NCBI GenBank assembly: GCA_963775125.1
Contig: CAVZHQ010000007.1
Coordinates: 930,001 to 994,000 of the forward strand
DNA: 64,000 nucleotides
Source: JAHECQ01 sp963775125
GTDB lineage: Bacteria > Actinomycetota > Acidimicrobiia > Acidimicrobiales > SZUA-35
Direction of reading: 5' to 3'
Below are positions 1-7,140 of the stretch, piece by piece. The position numbers and the translations under genes are program-made. The first letter of the stretch is position 1. The number at the start of each line of letters is the position of its first letter. Below the pieces are notes generated by a model. It had not been told where the DNA came from. It made no database searches and saw nothing but the letters and a program-made list of their open reading frames with translations.

Positions 1-2
1 TG

Positions 3-1325
3 GTCGAGCAGCCCGTCGCCGTCGCCTTTGCGCCCCTCGACAGTCTCGGTCAGATCGACCAAGACCTCGGCCAGTCGAGCCAATGGCTCTCCCGAGCGTT
101 GATCGGCATGGCTCTCGCTGCGGCCGGCCTGGCGTTCGTGATCATGTGGCTCCTCAGCCGCCGAATCACCCGCCCGATCGAGATGCTGAGCGAGCGGGCG
201 ACCCACGTCGCCACGACCGACCTGCCGGAGATCGTCGAACGGATCGATCAACTCGGTGAGGACGACGAGCTGCCTCAGCTCGCGTCGCTCAGTGTCAAGA
301 CCAACGACGAGGTCGAAGAACTCTGTACGGCGTTCAATGCCATGCAGGAAACGGCGACCCGCTTGGCGGCCGAGCAAGCGGTGATGCGTCGCCGCAACGT
401 GGCCAAGACCTTCGTTTCGTTGGGACGCCGCAACCAGAACCTCCTCACCCGGCAGCTCGAGCAGATCGACGAGATGCAGCGGAGCGAGACCGATCCCGAG
501 ACGCTCCATCAGCTCTTCGGGTTGGACCACCTGGTCACGAGAATGCGCCGCAACGCCGAGTCGTTGTTGGTACTCGCAGGCGAGGACGCACCTCGACGGT
601 TCCGCAGACCGGTATCGATCCACGACGTCATCCAGGCGGCAGGAGCCGAGACCGAGGACTTCAAGCGCATGGACATCGTGCGCATCGACAACGCTGCGGT
701 CGACGGAGCGTCGGCGTCGGCCGTCGCCCACCTCCTGGCCGAGCTGCTGGAGAACGCGGGCAGGTTCTCGGCCCCGACCACCCGGATACAGGTGGAAGGG
801 CGCCTGAGGGAGCACGGCTTCACCGTGTCGATCATGGATCAAGGCATCGGTTTGACTCCGGTAGAACTGGCCGAGGCGAACGAGCGACTGGCCAATCCCA
901 CCGAGTTCGATCGGGCGCCGTCGGCCTACCTCGGCCTCTTCGTCGTTGGCCACCTGGCCCGCCGCCATGGCATCACCGTCCGACTCAGCCACTCACCGTT
1001 CGACGGGATCGTGGCCAAGGTCGACCTTCCCGCAGTCATCCTGGTGGACCCGGCGTTGCTCGACGATGCGCCGGCGCAGACCGAGCCCGCGCCGACCCCC
1101 ATTCCGGTGCCTGTCCAGCTGCAGGCCCCCGTGAGCATGCCGATTGCCCGACCGCCGGAGCATCGGTTGGCGCATCCCGAGGCCCAGCAGCTCGTGCCAA
1201 GCGGGATCGACCACCGGATCGTCCCGAGCAGCTCGTGTCCGCCTCGACGCACGCCGCCGAACCCTCAGAAACCACGCCCTCCGGTTTCCGGCGACGGCGT
1301 CGCGGATTCGAGGGGGCCCCGGTGA
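3..1325 (+). CDS. Conservon-type sensor histidine kinase, C-terminal part (5' end outside window)
   Basis: Reading is open from the left edge, so the start lies outside the window. Seen: a short extracellular tail, a membrane helix (about nt 96-160), a HAMP linker beginning with the LSRRITRP stretch, a long helix, the conservon kinase H-box region with DHLVTRMRRNAESLLVLAG (nt about 525-582), and an ATP-binding HATPase domain with a LLENAGRFS N-box and DQGIGL G1 box. Family knowledge: such kinases (CvnA type) signal to the roadblock, DUF742 and GTPase proteins encoded directly downstream, as here. Oddity: a Pro-rich tail ends at 1325, but another frame continues to 1519 and encodes AFLSNFRSGVQHGR, which resembles the usual C-terminal segment of these kinases, so a frameshift at about 1200-1300 is likely. 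Confidence 0.85.
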   Translation, partial: VEQPVAVAFAPLDSLGQIDQDLGQSSQWLSRALIGMALAAAGLAFVIMWLLSRRITRPIEMLSERATHVATTDLPEIVERIDQLGEDDELPQLASLSVKTNDEVEELCTAFNAMQETATRLAAEQAVMRRRNVAKTFVSLGRRNQNLLTRQLEQIDEMQRSETDPETLHQLFGLDHLVTRMRRNAESLLVLAGEDAPRRFRRPVSIHDVIQAAGAETEDFKRMDIVRIDNAAVDGASASAVAHLLAELLENAGRFSAPTTRIQVEGRLREHGFTVSIMDQGIGLTPVELAEANERLANPTEFDRAPSAYLGLFVVGHLARRHGITVRLSHSPFDGIVAKVDLPAVILVDPALLDDAPAQTEPAPTPIPVPVQLQAPVSMPIARPPEHRLAHPEAQQLVPSGIDHRIVPSSSCPPRRTPPNPQKPRPPVSGDGVADSRGPR

Positions 1326-1511
1326 GCAGCAACGCCGTGGCCGAGCCGGTGGCCGAACCGATCGAGCGCCGGCCTCGAGATGCGCAGGCCGTCGGGGCCT
1401 TCCTCTCGAACTTCCGATCCGGGGTCCAACATGGCCGAATGCAGGTATCGGCCTCGGAATCCTTCGAATTGGAAATGTCTCCACCCGCTACTCCTGAGGG
1501 AGGACCCCCCC

Positions 1512-1934
1512 ATGCGTGATCTACGTCAAGAAGCAGACAACTTCCATTGGCTGCTCGGACACTTCGTCCAGAGCACGGCCGGTGTCCGAGAGGCCATCGC
1601 GGTTTCATCGGACGGGTTACTGCTCGCTTCGTCCAGCGGACCCGACCGGGAGAACATCGATCAGCTGGCCGCGGTGACCGCCGGGCTCTCCAGTCTGACA
1701 CGCGGTGCCGCGGAGATGTTCCGCCTGAAGGCCGTTGAACAGGTCATCGTCGAGATGACCCTCGGCTATCTGTTCATCGCAAGCATCAGCTACGGATCCG
1801 TGCTCGCCGTGCTGGCGAGCAGAGAGGCCGATGTGGCCCTCGTCGGGTACGAGATGACCCTGCTCGTGGACCGAGCCGGCCGGGCGTTGAGTCCGGAGCT
1901 TCTCATGGAACTCAAGAACACGCTTGCGGTCTGA
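1512..1934 (+). CDS. Roadblock/LC7 (MglB-like) domain protein, conservon component
   Basis: 140-aa protein covering one roadblock/LC7 fold: an N-terminal helix (NFHWLLGHFVQSTAGVREA), the SSDGLLLASS hairpin, a central helix, and a second hairpin with GYLFIASISYGSVLAVL. In conservons (CvnB) this protein is thought to act as a regulator or GAP-like partner of the small GTPase encoded two genes later. A strong ribosome site, GGGAGGA, lies just before the ATG at 1512. The start lies inside the alternative-frame tail of the kinase, so the two genes probably overlap by 8 nt in the intact locus. Confidence 0.9.
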   Translation: MRDLRQEADNFHWLLGHFVQSTAGVREAIAVSSDGLLLASSSGPDRENIDQLAAVTAGLSSLTRGAAEMFRLKAVEQVIVEMTLGYLFIASISYGSVLAVLASREADVALVGYEMTLLVDRAGRALSPELLMELKNTLAV

Positions 1935-1945
1935 GGTCGACGCCG

Positions 1946-2281
1946 ATGCGCGATGGGGACGAATCCTTTCTCCGACCGTTTGCCCTCACCGGGGGCCGAA
2001 CCGTCGGCGACGGGGGAACGCTGCCGATCGAGACCATGGTGCTCGCTCGGCCCGAACGAAGCGATGCCGCGCGCAGCCCGGCTCATGGCAAGGTCATGGC
2101 GCTGTGTCGGGACACGCAGTCGATCGCCGAAGTGGCCGCCCATTTGAGCGTTCCTCTCGGGGTGGCTCGAGTGCTGGTCGCTGACCTGACCGCAAGCGGT
2201 CACCTCGAAAGGTTCGACACGGCAATGTCCGACGACGTAGCGATTGTAAGGAGACTCCTCGATGGCATTCGTGCCCTCTAA
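1946..2281 (+). CDS. DUF742 protein, conservon component
   Basis: 111 aa with the DUF742 pattern: N-terminal FLRPFALTGGRT motif, then a winged-helix-like core (SIAEVAAHLSVPLGVARVLVADL) and a short C-terminal helix ending in RRLLDGIRAL. Family knowledge: the third gene of actinobacterial conservons (CvnC), of unknown biochemical role, possibly DNA- or GTPase-binding. Starts 11 nt after the roadblock gene and overlaps the GTPase gene by 20 nt, so translation is probably coupled. Confidence 0.88.
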   Translation: MRDGDESFLRPFALTGGRTVGDGGTLPIETMVLARPERSDAARSPAHGKVMALCRDTQSIAEVAAHLSVPLGVARVLVADLTASGHLERFDTAMSDDVAIVRRLLDGIRAL

Positions 2282-2876
2282 CCAGCGGCCGATGTCGGCC
2301 AAGCTCGTCGTGGCCGGCGGCTTCGGCGTCGGCAAGACGACGCTCGTCGGAGCGGTGTCGGAGATCACGCCGCTACGAACCGAGGGTGCCATGACGTCGG
2401 CGAGCGTTGGCCTGGACGATCGTTCCAAGGTCGGCGCCAAGACGAGCACTACGGTCGCCATGGACTTCGGCCGCTTGACCGTGGCCGAGGGACTCGTGCT
2501 GTACCTGTTCGGGACGCCGGGCCAGGATCGCTTCGGTTTCATGTGGGACGACATCGCCGATGGCGCGCTTGGTGCGGTTGTCCTGGTTGACACGCGGAGG
2601 CTCGATGACTGTTACCCGGCCGTCGACTACTTCGAACGCAAGGGGATGCCGTTCATCGTCGCCGTCAACCATTTCGAAGGGGGACAGCGGCACGCCCACG
2701 ACGAACTTCGCTACGCCCTCGACATCGATCCGTCCGTGCCCCTGTTCGATACCGATGCACGGAATCCGGCGATGGTGAAGGACACGCTGCTCGTGCTGCT
2801 CGAGCATGTGCTGCGCTGCCTGACCCGAACCGACCAGGAGGACGTCAGGCCGTTGGCCGCCCTGGACCGCTACTGA
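2262..2876 (+). CDS. Conservon GTP-binding protein
   Basis: 204-aa small GTPase of the actinobacterial conservon family (CvnD). Seen: P-loop GGFGVGKT near residues 19-26, a switch region rich in Thr/Ser, G3 motif FGTPGQDR and a G4-like NHFE instead of the classical NKxD, as is usual in this family. The ATG at 2262 lies inside the DUF742 gene. Role by family: molecular switch at the membrane, controlled by the roadblock partner and the kinase. Its last 7 nt overlap the convergent Rieske gene. Confidence 0.9.
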   Translation: MAFVPSNQRPMSAKLVVAGGFGVGKTTLVGAVSEITPLRTEGAMTSASVGLDDRSKVGAKTSTTVAMDFGRLTVAEGLVLYLFGTPGQDRFGFMWDDIADGALGAVVLVDTRRLDDCYPAVDYFERKGMPFIVAVNHFEGGQRHAHDELRYALDIDPSVPLFDTDARNPAMVKDTLLVLLEHVLRCLTRTDQEDVRPLAALDRY

Positions 2877-3982
2877 GCCTGGTCCGTCGCCCCAGTCGCA
2901 GCCGCAAGATCGGCCAGCACGCGACGCAACTCGACGGTGATCCGATCGGCGCGGGTGTGGACCTCGGCCGAGAGATCCAACGGGACGCCCTTTCGGGCAA
3001 TGCGTTCCAGCAGCTGACGGTCTTCGGCGCCCACCGACTGTTGAAAGGCGATGGCGTGGGCGATGTTGGCCCGCTCCTCGTCGGGATCGGGCGACGGAAT
3101 CGCCGTGTCCATCTGCATGCAGTAGAGGTTGGTCGCTCCGACGTCAACGGGCTGATGGAAGAACAACAGCACGACGACGCCGTGCTCGCCGTAGTCGAGA
3201 CGCAGGCGGAGGTGGTGCGGCGCAGTGCATTCGAACTGCATGGTCCGCTCGGTCAACCGGCCCGAGCCGTCGAGCAGCTTCGCCGAATGGCGATGAAGGG
3301 CAGAGAAGACCCACCCGGTTCGACGCAACTCGTACTCGCCGACCCGTTGGTCGCCGGCATCGCCGATGGTGGCGGTATGGGTGAACGGGAAGTGGGCCAC
3401 GTCGAGGAAGTTGTCGATCATCTGGCCGGCTGATGCCTGCCATGGTTGGACGGGCAAGTGGGCAAGTCCGAACCGGTCGTCGCCCCATTCGGGCACTTCA
3501 GGGAGACCGATCATCGGAGGTTCGATCGAGGCCCAGACGAGCCCGAAGGCCTCGGTCGTCGTCGCTGCGGGACGGAGATGGGCGGTCGAGGGAACGTGGC
3601 CGGTGGCGGTGGCCGGAATCGAGACGCAGGAGCCGCCGGCGTCGAAGCACCAACCGTGATAGCCACACTGCAGCGCGGTCTTGCCCGATGGCTGCACCAT
3701 GAGTGCGCCGGCGGTCAGTGGCGCCAACCGGTGGGGGCAGCGATCTGGGAGCAGCACCCAGGTGCCGTCGGCGCGGAACAACGCCCAGTCCTGACCAAGC
3801 AGACGCACCGGGTGCGGGCCTGGGCCGTCGAGGTCACGCAGGTCGGCGATCGGGTGCCAGCAATGCCGGAGGGACGGATGTTCGTTGTCGAACCAGGGAA
3901 CGAGATTGAGTGGATCGGTATCGAGCGGATCGGTATTAAGCGGATCGGTGTCGGGGGAGTAGGTGATCGGCCTGGCCTGCAT
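2870..3982 (-). CDS. Rieske [2Fe-2S] aromatic ring-hydroxylating-type oxygenase
   Basis: 370 aa. The Rieske cluster ligands are CPHR and, 20 residues on, CGYHGW (C-x-H ... C-x-x-H). The catalytic domain shows DNFLDVAHFPFTH, the D..H...H set expected for the mononuclear iron. This matches the oxygenase component of vanillate/steroid-type Rieske monooxygenases, which hydroxylate or demethylate using electrons from a separate reductase not seen nearby. The N-terminus carries a TDPLN repeat encoded by a 15-nt tandem repeat. Divergent from the amidohydrolase at 4129; the ATG at 3982 is the first plausible start. Substrate unknown. Confidence 0.88.
   Translation of the reverse strand: MQARPITYSPDTDPLNTDPLDTDPLNLVPWFDNEHPSLRHCWHPIADLRDLDGPGPHPVRLLGQDWALFRADGTWVLLPDRCPHRLAPLTAGALMVQPSGKTALQCGYHGWCFDAGGSCVSIPATATGHVPSTAHLRPAATTTEAFGLVWASIEPPMIGLPEVPEWGDDRFGLAHLPVQPWQASAGQMIDNFLDVAHFPFTHTATIGDAGDQRVGEYELRRTGWVFSALHRHSAKLLDGSGRLTERTMQFECTAPHHLRLRLDYGEHGVVVLLFFHQPVDVGATNLYCMQMDTAIPSPDPDEERANIAHAIAFQQSVGAEDRQLLERIARKGVPLDLSAEVHTRADRITVELRRVLADLAAATGATDQAQ
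3912..3956. repeat. 15-bp tandem repeat, 3 copies, in the Rieske gene N-terminus
   Basis: Units ggatcggtatcgagc, ggatcggtattaagc and ggatcggtgtcgggg follow one another directly. They encode the repeated DPL(N/D)T near the start of the oxygenase. Because the period is five codons the frame is kept. One of several 15-bp tandem repeats in this window. Confidence 0.85.
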
Positions 3983-4128
3983 CTGAACTGCCTATCGCCT
4001 GCCGGCCGGCAACGGGCGGTCTACCTGGGCAGACTGGTTGGTACTCCGATGGGTTCGACAGTACCACTCAGGAGGCGTAGCGTTCTTCTGGGCCGCTGAA
4101 TGGTGGACCAGGTGAACAAGGGGGACTT

Positions 4129-5877
4129 GTGACCGATTACGACATCCACATCAAGAACGGGACCATCGTCGATGGCACCCGGGCGCCGAAGTACCGCGGC
4201 GACATCTGGCTGAAGGATGGCCGGATTGCGCAAATGGGAGGCCGCGCCAAAGGAACATCCGACCAGATCATCGACGCGGACGGCGCCATCGTGGCCCCCG
4301 GCTTCGTCGACCTTCACACCCACTACGACGCCCAGATCTACTGGGACCCGTGGTGCTCCATCTCCAGTTGGCACGGGGTCACCTCGGCGGTGCTCGGGAA
4401 CTGCGGCTTCGGGTTCGCCCCGTGCAAACCCGACTTCCGTGATCGCTCGATGCTCACCATGGTGCGGACAGAAGCGATCCCGTACGAAGCGATGAAAGAG
4501 GGCATGTTGCCCTCGTGGAACTGGGAGACCATCCCCGAATACCTGGACACGATCGACAGCTTGCCCAAGGGCATCAACGTTCTGCAGTACATGCCGACGG
4601 CATCGCTGATGATCTACGTCATGGGTCTCGATGCCGCGAAGTCCCGGCCCGCCACGGGCGCCGAACAGAAGGAAATGCAGCGCCTGCTCCACGAAGGCAT
4701 GGACGCCGGACTGTGCGGCTTCTCGATCCAGCGATTGGGGCCGAACTCGACCCAGGCCGACTTCGACGGGTCGCCGATGGTCACCGACACCATGTGCGAC
4801 GACGACATCTTCTGCCTCGCCGAGGTCCTCCGGGAACGTGACGAAGGATTCATCCAGCTGACCCAGGCCACGAGTGCCGACCCGAACGATCCCGACGATC
4901 TGGCATTCAAGCGGCGCTTGGCCGAGGTGGCTCAGCGGCCGATCATCGACAACGTCGTCCCCGTCAGCCAGAAGAACCCGCGGGTCCACGAGGAACGCCT
5001 CGAATGGCTGGCCCAGGCCAACGCCGACGGCCTGCGCATCTTCGGTCAAGCGGCGCAGCTTCGCACCGGCTTCGCCTTCAGCCTCGACACCTGGAACCTG
5101 TACGACTCGAGCCCGGCGTGGCGCGAGGCGACCACGGGCACGATCGAGGAGAAGATCGTGAAGCTGAGCGACCCGGCGATCCGGGAGCGCATCAAAGCCG
5201 AGACCGACGCCGCGTCGACGATCTTCACCCAGACCCAGGGAGCGGTCGGCGGTCCTCCTCGCAAGCTGATCGTGCAGGGCGTCGCTCGCCGTCAGGACAT
5301 GCAGAAGTACGTCGGAAAGAGCCTCGAGCGCATTGCCGACGAGGAGGGCAAGCACTACCTCGACGTGATGCTCGACCTGTCGCTCCAGACCGACCTTCGG
5401 ACCGAGTTCCTCGGTGAAGGCCCCGACTTCAACGTCGAACACATGGCCGGCGTGCTCACCGATTCCCCCTACACCGTTCCCGGAGTGTCCGATGGTGGCG
5501 CCCACACCAAGTTCTTCAACGGCGGTGCCTGGCCAACCGACATGCTGACCTGGATGGTGCGCGATACCGGAGCGATGACTCTGGAAGATGCGCACTACAA
5601 GATGTCGGCCCTCGCCGCCCACGCCGGTGGGTTCGTCGACCGAGGCGTTCTACGAGAGGGCGCGGCGGCCGATGTCGTGGTCTACGACTTGGATGAACTC
5701 GCCATCGATCCCCCGTGGATCGGGGAGCCGGTCTTCGATCTGCCGGGCGGAGAGTGGCGCCGAATCCAGCGGGCGAAGGGGTATCGAAGCATCATCGTGA
5801 ATGGCGCCGAGACGTTCAAGGACGGGGAGTGCACCGGCGCAACGCCGGGCCGACTCCTGCGCCACGGCCGGGGCTGA
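4129..5877 (+). CDS. Amidohydrolase family 3 / N-acyl-D-amino-acid deacylase-like
   Basis: 582 aa. Typical amidohydrolase-superfamily layout: an N-terminal beta domain (IKNGTIVDGT), the metal motif VDLHTHYDAQ near residue 60, a TIM barrel, GVSDGGAHT near residue 455 (catalytic Asp), and a C-terminal beta domain with REGAAADVVVYDLD. Closest family in memory is D-aminoacylase/N-acyl-D-amino-acid deacylase; many actinobacterial relatives are of unknown substrate. Start is GTG at 4129, with AAGGGGGA just upstream. A nested palindrome (5902-6011) lies between this gene and the convergent EamA gene. Confidence 0.85.
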   Translation: MTDYDIHIKNGTIVDGTRAPKYRGDIWLKDGRIAQMGGRAKGTSDQIIDADGAIVAPGFVDLHTHYDAQIYWDPWCSISSWHGVTSAVLGNCGFGFAPCKPDFRDRSMLTMVRTEAIPYEAMKEGMLPSWNWETIPEYLDTIDSLPKGINVLQYMPTASLMIYVMGLDAAKSRPATGAEQKEMQRLLHEGMDAGLCGFSIQRLGPNSTQADFDGSPMVTDTMCDDDIFCLAEVLRERDEGFIQLTQATSADPNDPDDLAFKRRLAEVAQRPIIDNVVPVSQKNPRVHEERLEWLAQANADGLRIFGQAAQLRTGFAFSLDTWNLYDSSPAWREATTGTIEEKIVKLSDPAIRERIKAETDAASTIFTQTQGAVGGPPRKLIVQGVARRQDMQKYVGKSLERIADEEGKHYLDVMLDLSLQTDLRTEFLGEGPDFNVEHMAGVLTDSPYTVPGVSDGGAHTKFFNGGAWPTDMLTWMVRDTGAMTLEDAHYKMSALAAHAGGFVDRGVLREGAAADVVVYDLDELAIDPPWIGEPVFDLPGGEWRRIQRAKGYRSIIVNGAETFKDGECTGATPGRLLRHGRG

Positions 5878-5901
5878 CCCCAGCGGCTCACCCCCTACCC
5901 G

Positions 5902-6011
5902 CCGTTCTGCAAGCTCTCCACCCCACCTCCTCCGTTCTGCAAGCTCTTCGCCCCCTGTCGGGGGCCGGGGATCTTGCAGAACGGGGCTGAGGTGGCCTGG
6001 CCTTGCAGAAG
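5902..6011. repeat. Nested palindromic (REPIN-like) element, copy 1
   Basis: Two direct copies of CCGTTCTGCAAGCTC (5902 and 5932, 30 nt apart), a central hairpin GCCCCC-TGTC-GGGGGC (5950-5965), then two inverted copies: CTTGCAGAACGG (5973-5984) and CTTGCAGAA (6002). The arms 5932-5943 and 5973-5984 pair perfectly over 12 bp. It lies between the convergent amidohydrolase and EamA genes and may end both transcripts. The same architecture recurs at 7021-7130. Confidence 0.85.
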
Positions 6012-6025
6012 TCCGGCGACCGGGA

Positions 6026-6946
6026 TCAGGCGGCGACCGCGGGTTCGGTAGGAACGGCGGGTTCGGAACTGCTGGCCCGAGTCAGCGTCGCCAGGGCGAG
6101 GAATGCGACGAAGAGGCCGAGCCCCTGGATTGGGCCGAGCGTCTCGTTGAGGAAGATGGCGCCGGCGATGGCGGCGCCAATGGGCTCTCCCTGCAGCAAG
6201 ATGCCCGCGGTCGAAAGGGGCACGTGGCCTTGAGCCCAGGCGAGCAGTCCGTGGCCGAGGCTGCCTGGGATGAGGGCCAGCGCAACGATCCACGGCCATC
6301 CGTGATCGGGCGGACTCATGCCGTGATCGGTGAAGAACACCACGAACGGCACCAGCGAGAGCGCGGCGACGGCGGCCATGCAGAACAGGTACTCGATGGT
6401 GCCGACTCCTTCTCTCGCCCGCTTGGTGGCAAAGAGGTAGAGCACCCAGAGACCCATTGCGATGAACGACAGGATGAGGCCGAGCGGCGTCGTGCCCGTA
6501 GCGGCAAAGCCAGGCACGACGAAGAGGACGACTCCGCCGATCGCTCCCGCGGCGCATCCGATCGCCAGTGGCGTGATCTTCTCTCCGAAGATTCGGTTGC
6601 CCACGATCATGGCCATGACGGGGACCAGCGCCGCGGTCACCGTCGCGATACCCACGGTGGTGTGCCGCAACGCTTCGAACCAAACGGCCAAATTCAGCCC
6701 GAACAGCAGACCGCCGGTCAGGGATCGTTTCAGCATGAACGGCGTGATCCGGCGCCGGGTCACCAACGCGATCAGGCCGAAGGCGGAGGCGACGATCAGC
6801 AGTCGCCAGAACGCGAGGACCGCGCCCGGAAGGTCGGCCTTGGTGGCCAACACGCCACCAGACGACCAGGACGCGGTGGCCAGAAGTATGGCGATGACCC
6901 CAAGGGCCGCGGACGATTTCGCTTCGAGCCTTGCTGGCAGTCTCAC
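6026..6946 (-). CDS. EamA/DMT-family membrane transporter
   Basis: 306 aa with about ten hydrophobic helices in two EamA repeats (for example GVIAILLATASWSSGG at the start and AIAGAIFLNETLGPIQGLGL in the second half). Drug/metabolite superfamily members export small metabolites or amino acids; the substrate cannot be read from sequence. The GTG at 6946 is preceded by TAGCGT with a 7-nt gap (6954-6959, minus strand), so the mRNA is probably leaderless. Both flanks carry the same nested palindrome. Confidence 0.88.
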   Translation of the reverse strand: MRLPARLEAKSSAALGVIAILLATASWSSGGVLATKADLPGAVLAFWRLLIVASAFGLIALVTRRRITPFMLKRSLTGGLLFGLNLAVWFEALRHTTVGIATVTAALVPVMAMIVGNRIFGEKITPLAIGCAAGAIGGVVLFVVPGFAATGTTPLGLILSFIAMGLWVLYLFATKRAREGVGTIEYLFCMAAVAALSLVPFVVFFTDHGMSPPDHGWPWIVALALIPGSLGHGLLAWAQGHVPLSTAGILLQGEPIGAAIAGAIFLNETLGPIQGLGLFVAFLALATLTRASSSEPAVPTEPAVAA

Positions 6947-6953
6947 CCGGGCG

Positions 6954-6959
6954 ACGCTA
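6954..6959 (-). promoter_or_regulatory. Putative -10 box of the leaderless EamA gene
   Basis: TAGCGT on the minus strand, 7 nt before the GTG start, fits the actinobacterial TAnnnT -10 pattern and puts the transcription start on the start codon. Confidence 0.55.
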
Positions 6960-7020
6960 GCGCTGATGGTTCGTCTGAATCGATCTCAAATGCGTACCAG
7001 GACCAGTCACCGACTGCGCT

Positions 7021-7130
7021 TTCTGCAAGCTCAACAGCCCCTCAGCCCCAAACTGCAAGGCGCTCGCCCCCTCGTGGGGGCCGCTGGTCTTGCAGAACGG
7101 GGGGTGGGGGTGCTGGGGCTTGCAGAACGA
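7021..7130. repeat. Nested palindromic (REPIN-like) element, copy 2
   Basis: TTCTGCAAGC (7021) and AACTGCAAGG (7051), central hairpin GCCCCC-TCGT-GGGGGC (7066-7081), then CTTGCAGAACGG (7089-7100) and CTTGCAGAACGA (7119-7130). Arm order and 30-nt spacing match copy 1 at 5902-6011. It fills the gap between the 3' end of the Hsp70/FGE gene and the EamA promoter. Confidence 0.85.
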
Positions 7131-7140
7131 AGGAGTGGGG

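Noticed and set aside
4021..5622. Long open frame antisense to the amidohydrolase (533 codons)
   Set aside because: It mirrors the codon bias of a strongly supported gene and shows no recognisable domain; the same applies to other long antisense frames at 7810-8913, 11807-12814, 35135-36238 and 42460-44082.
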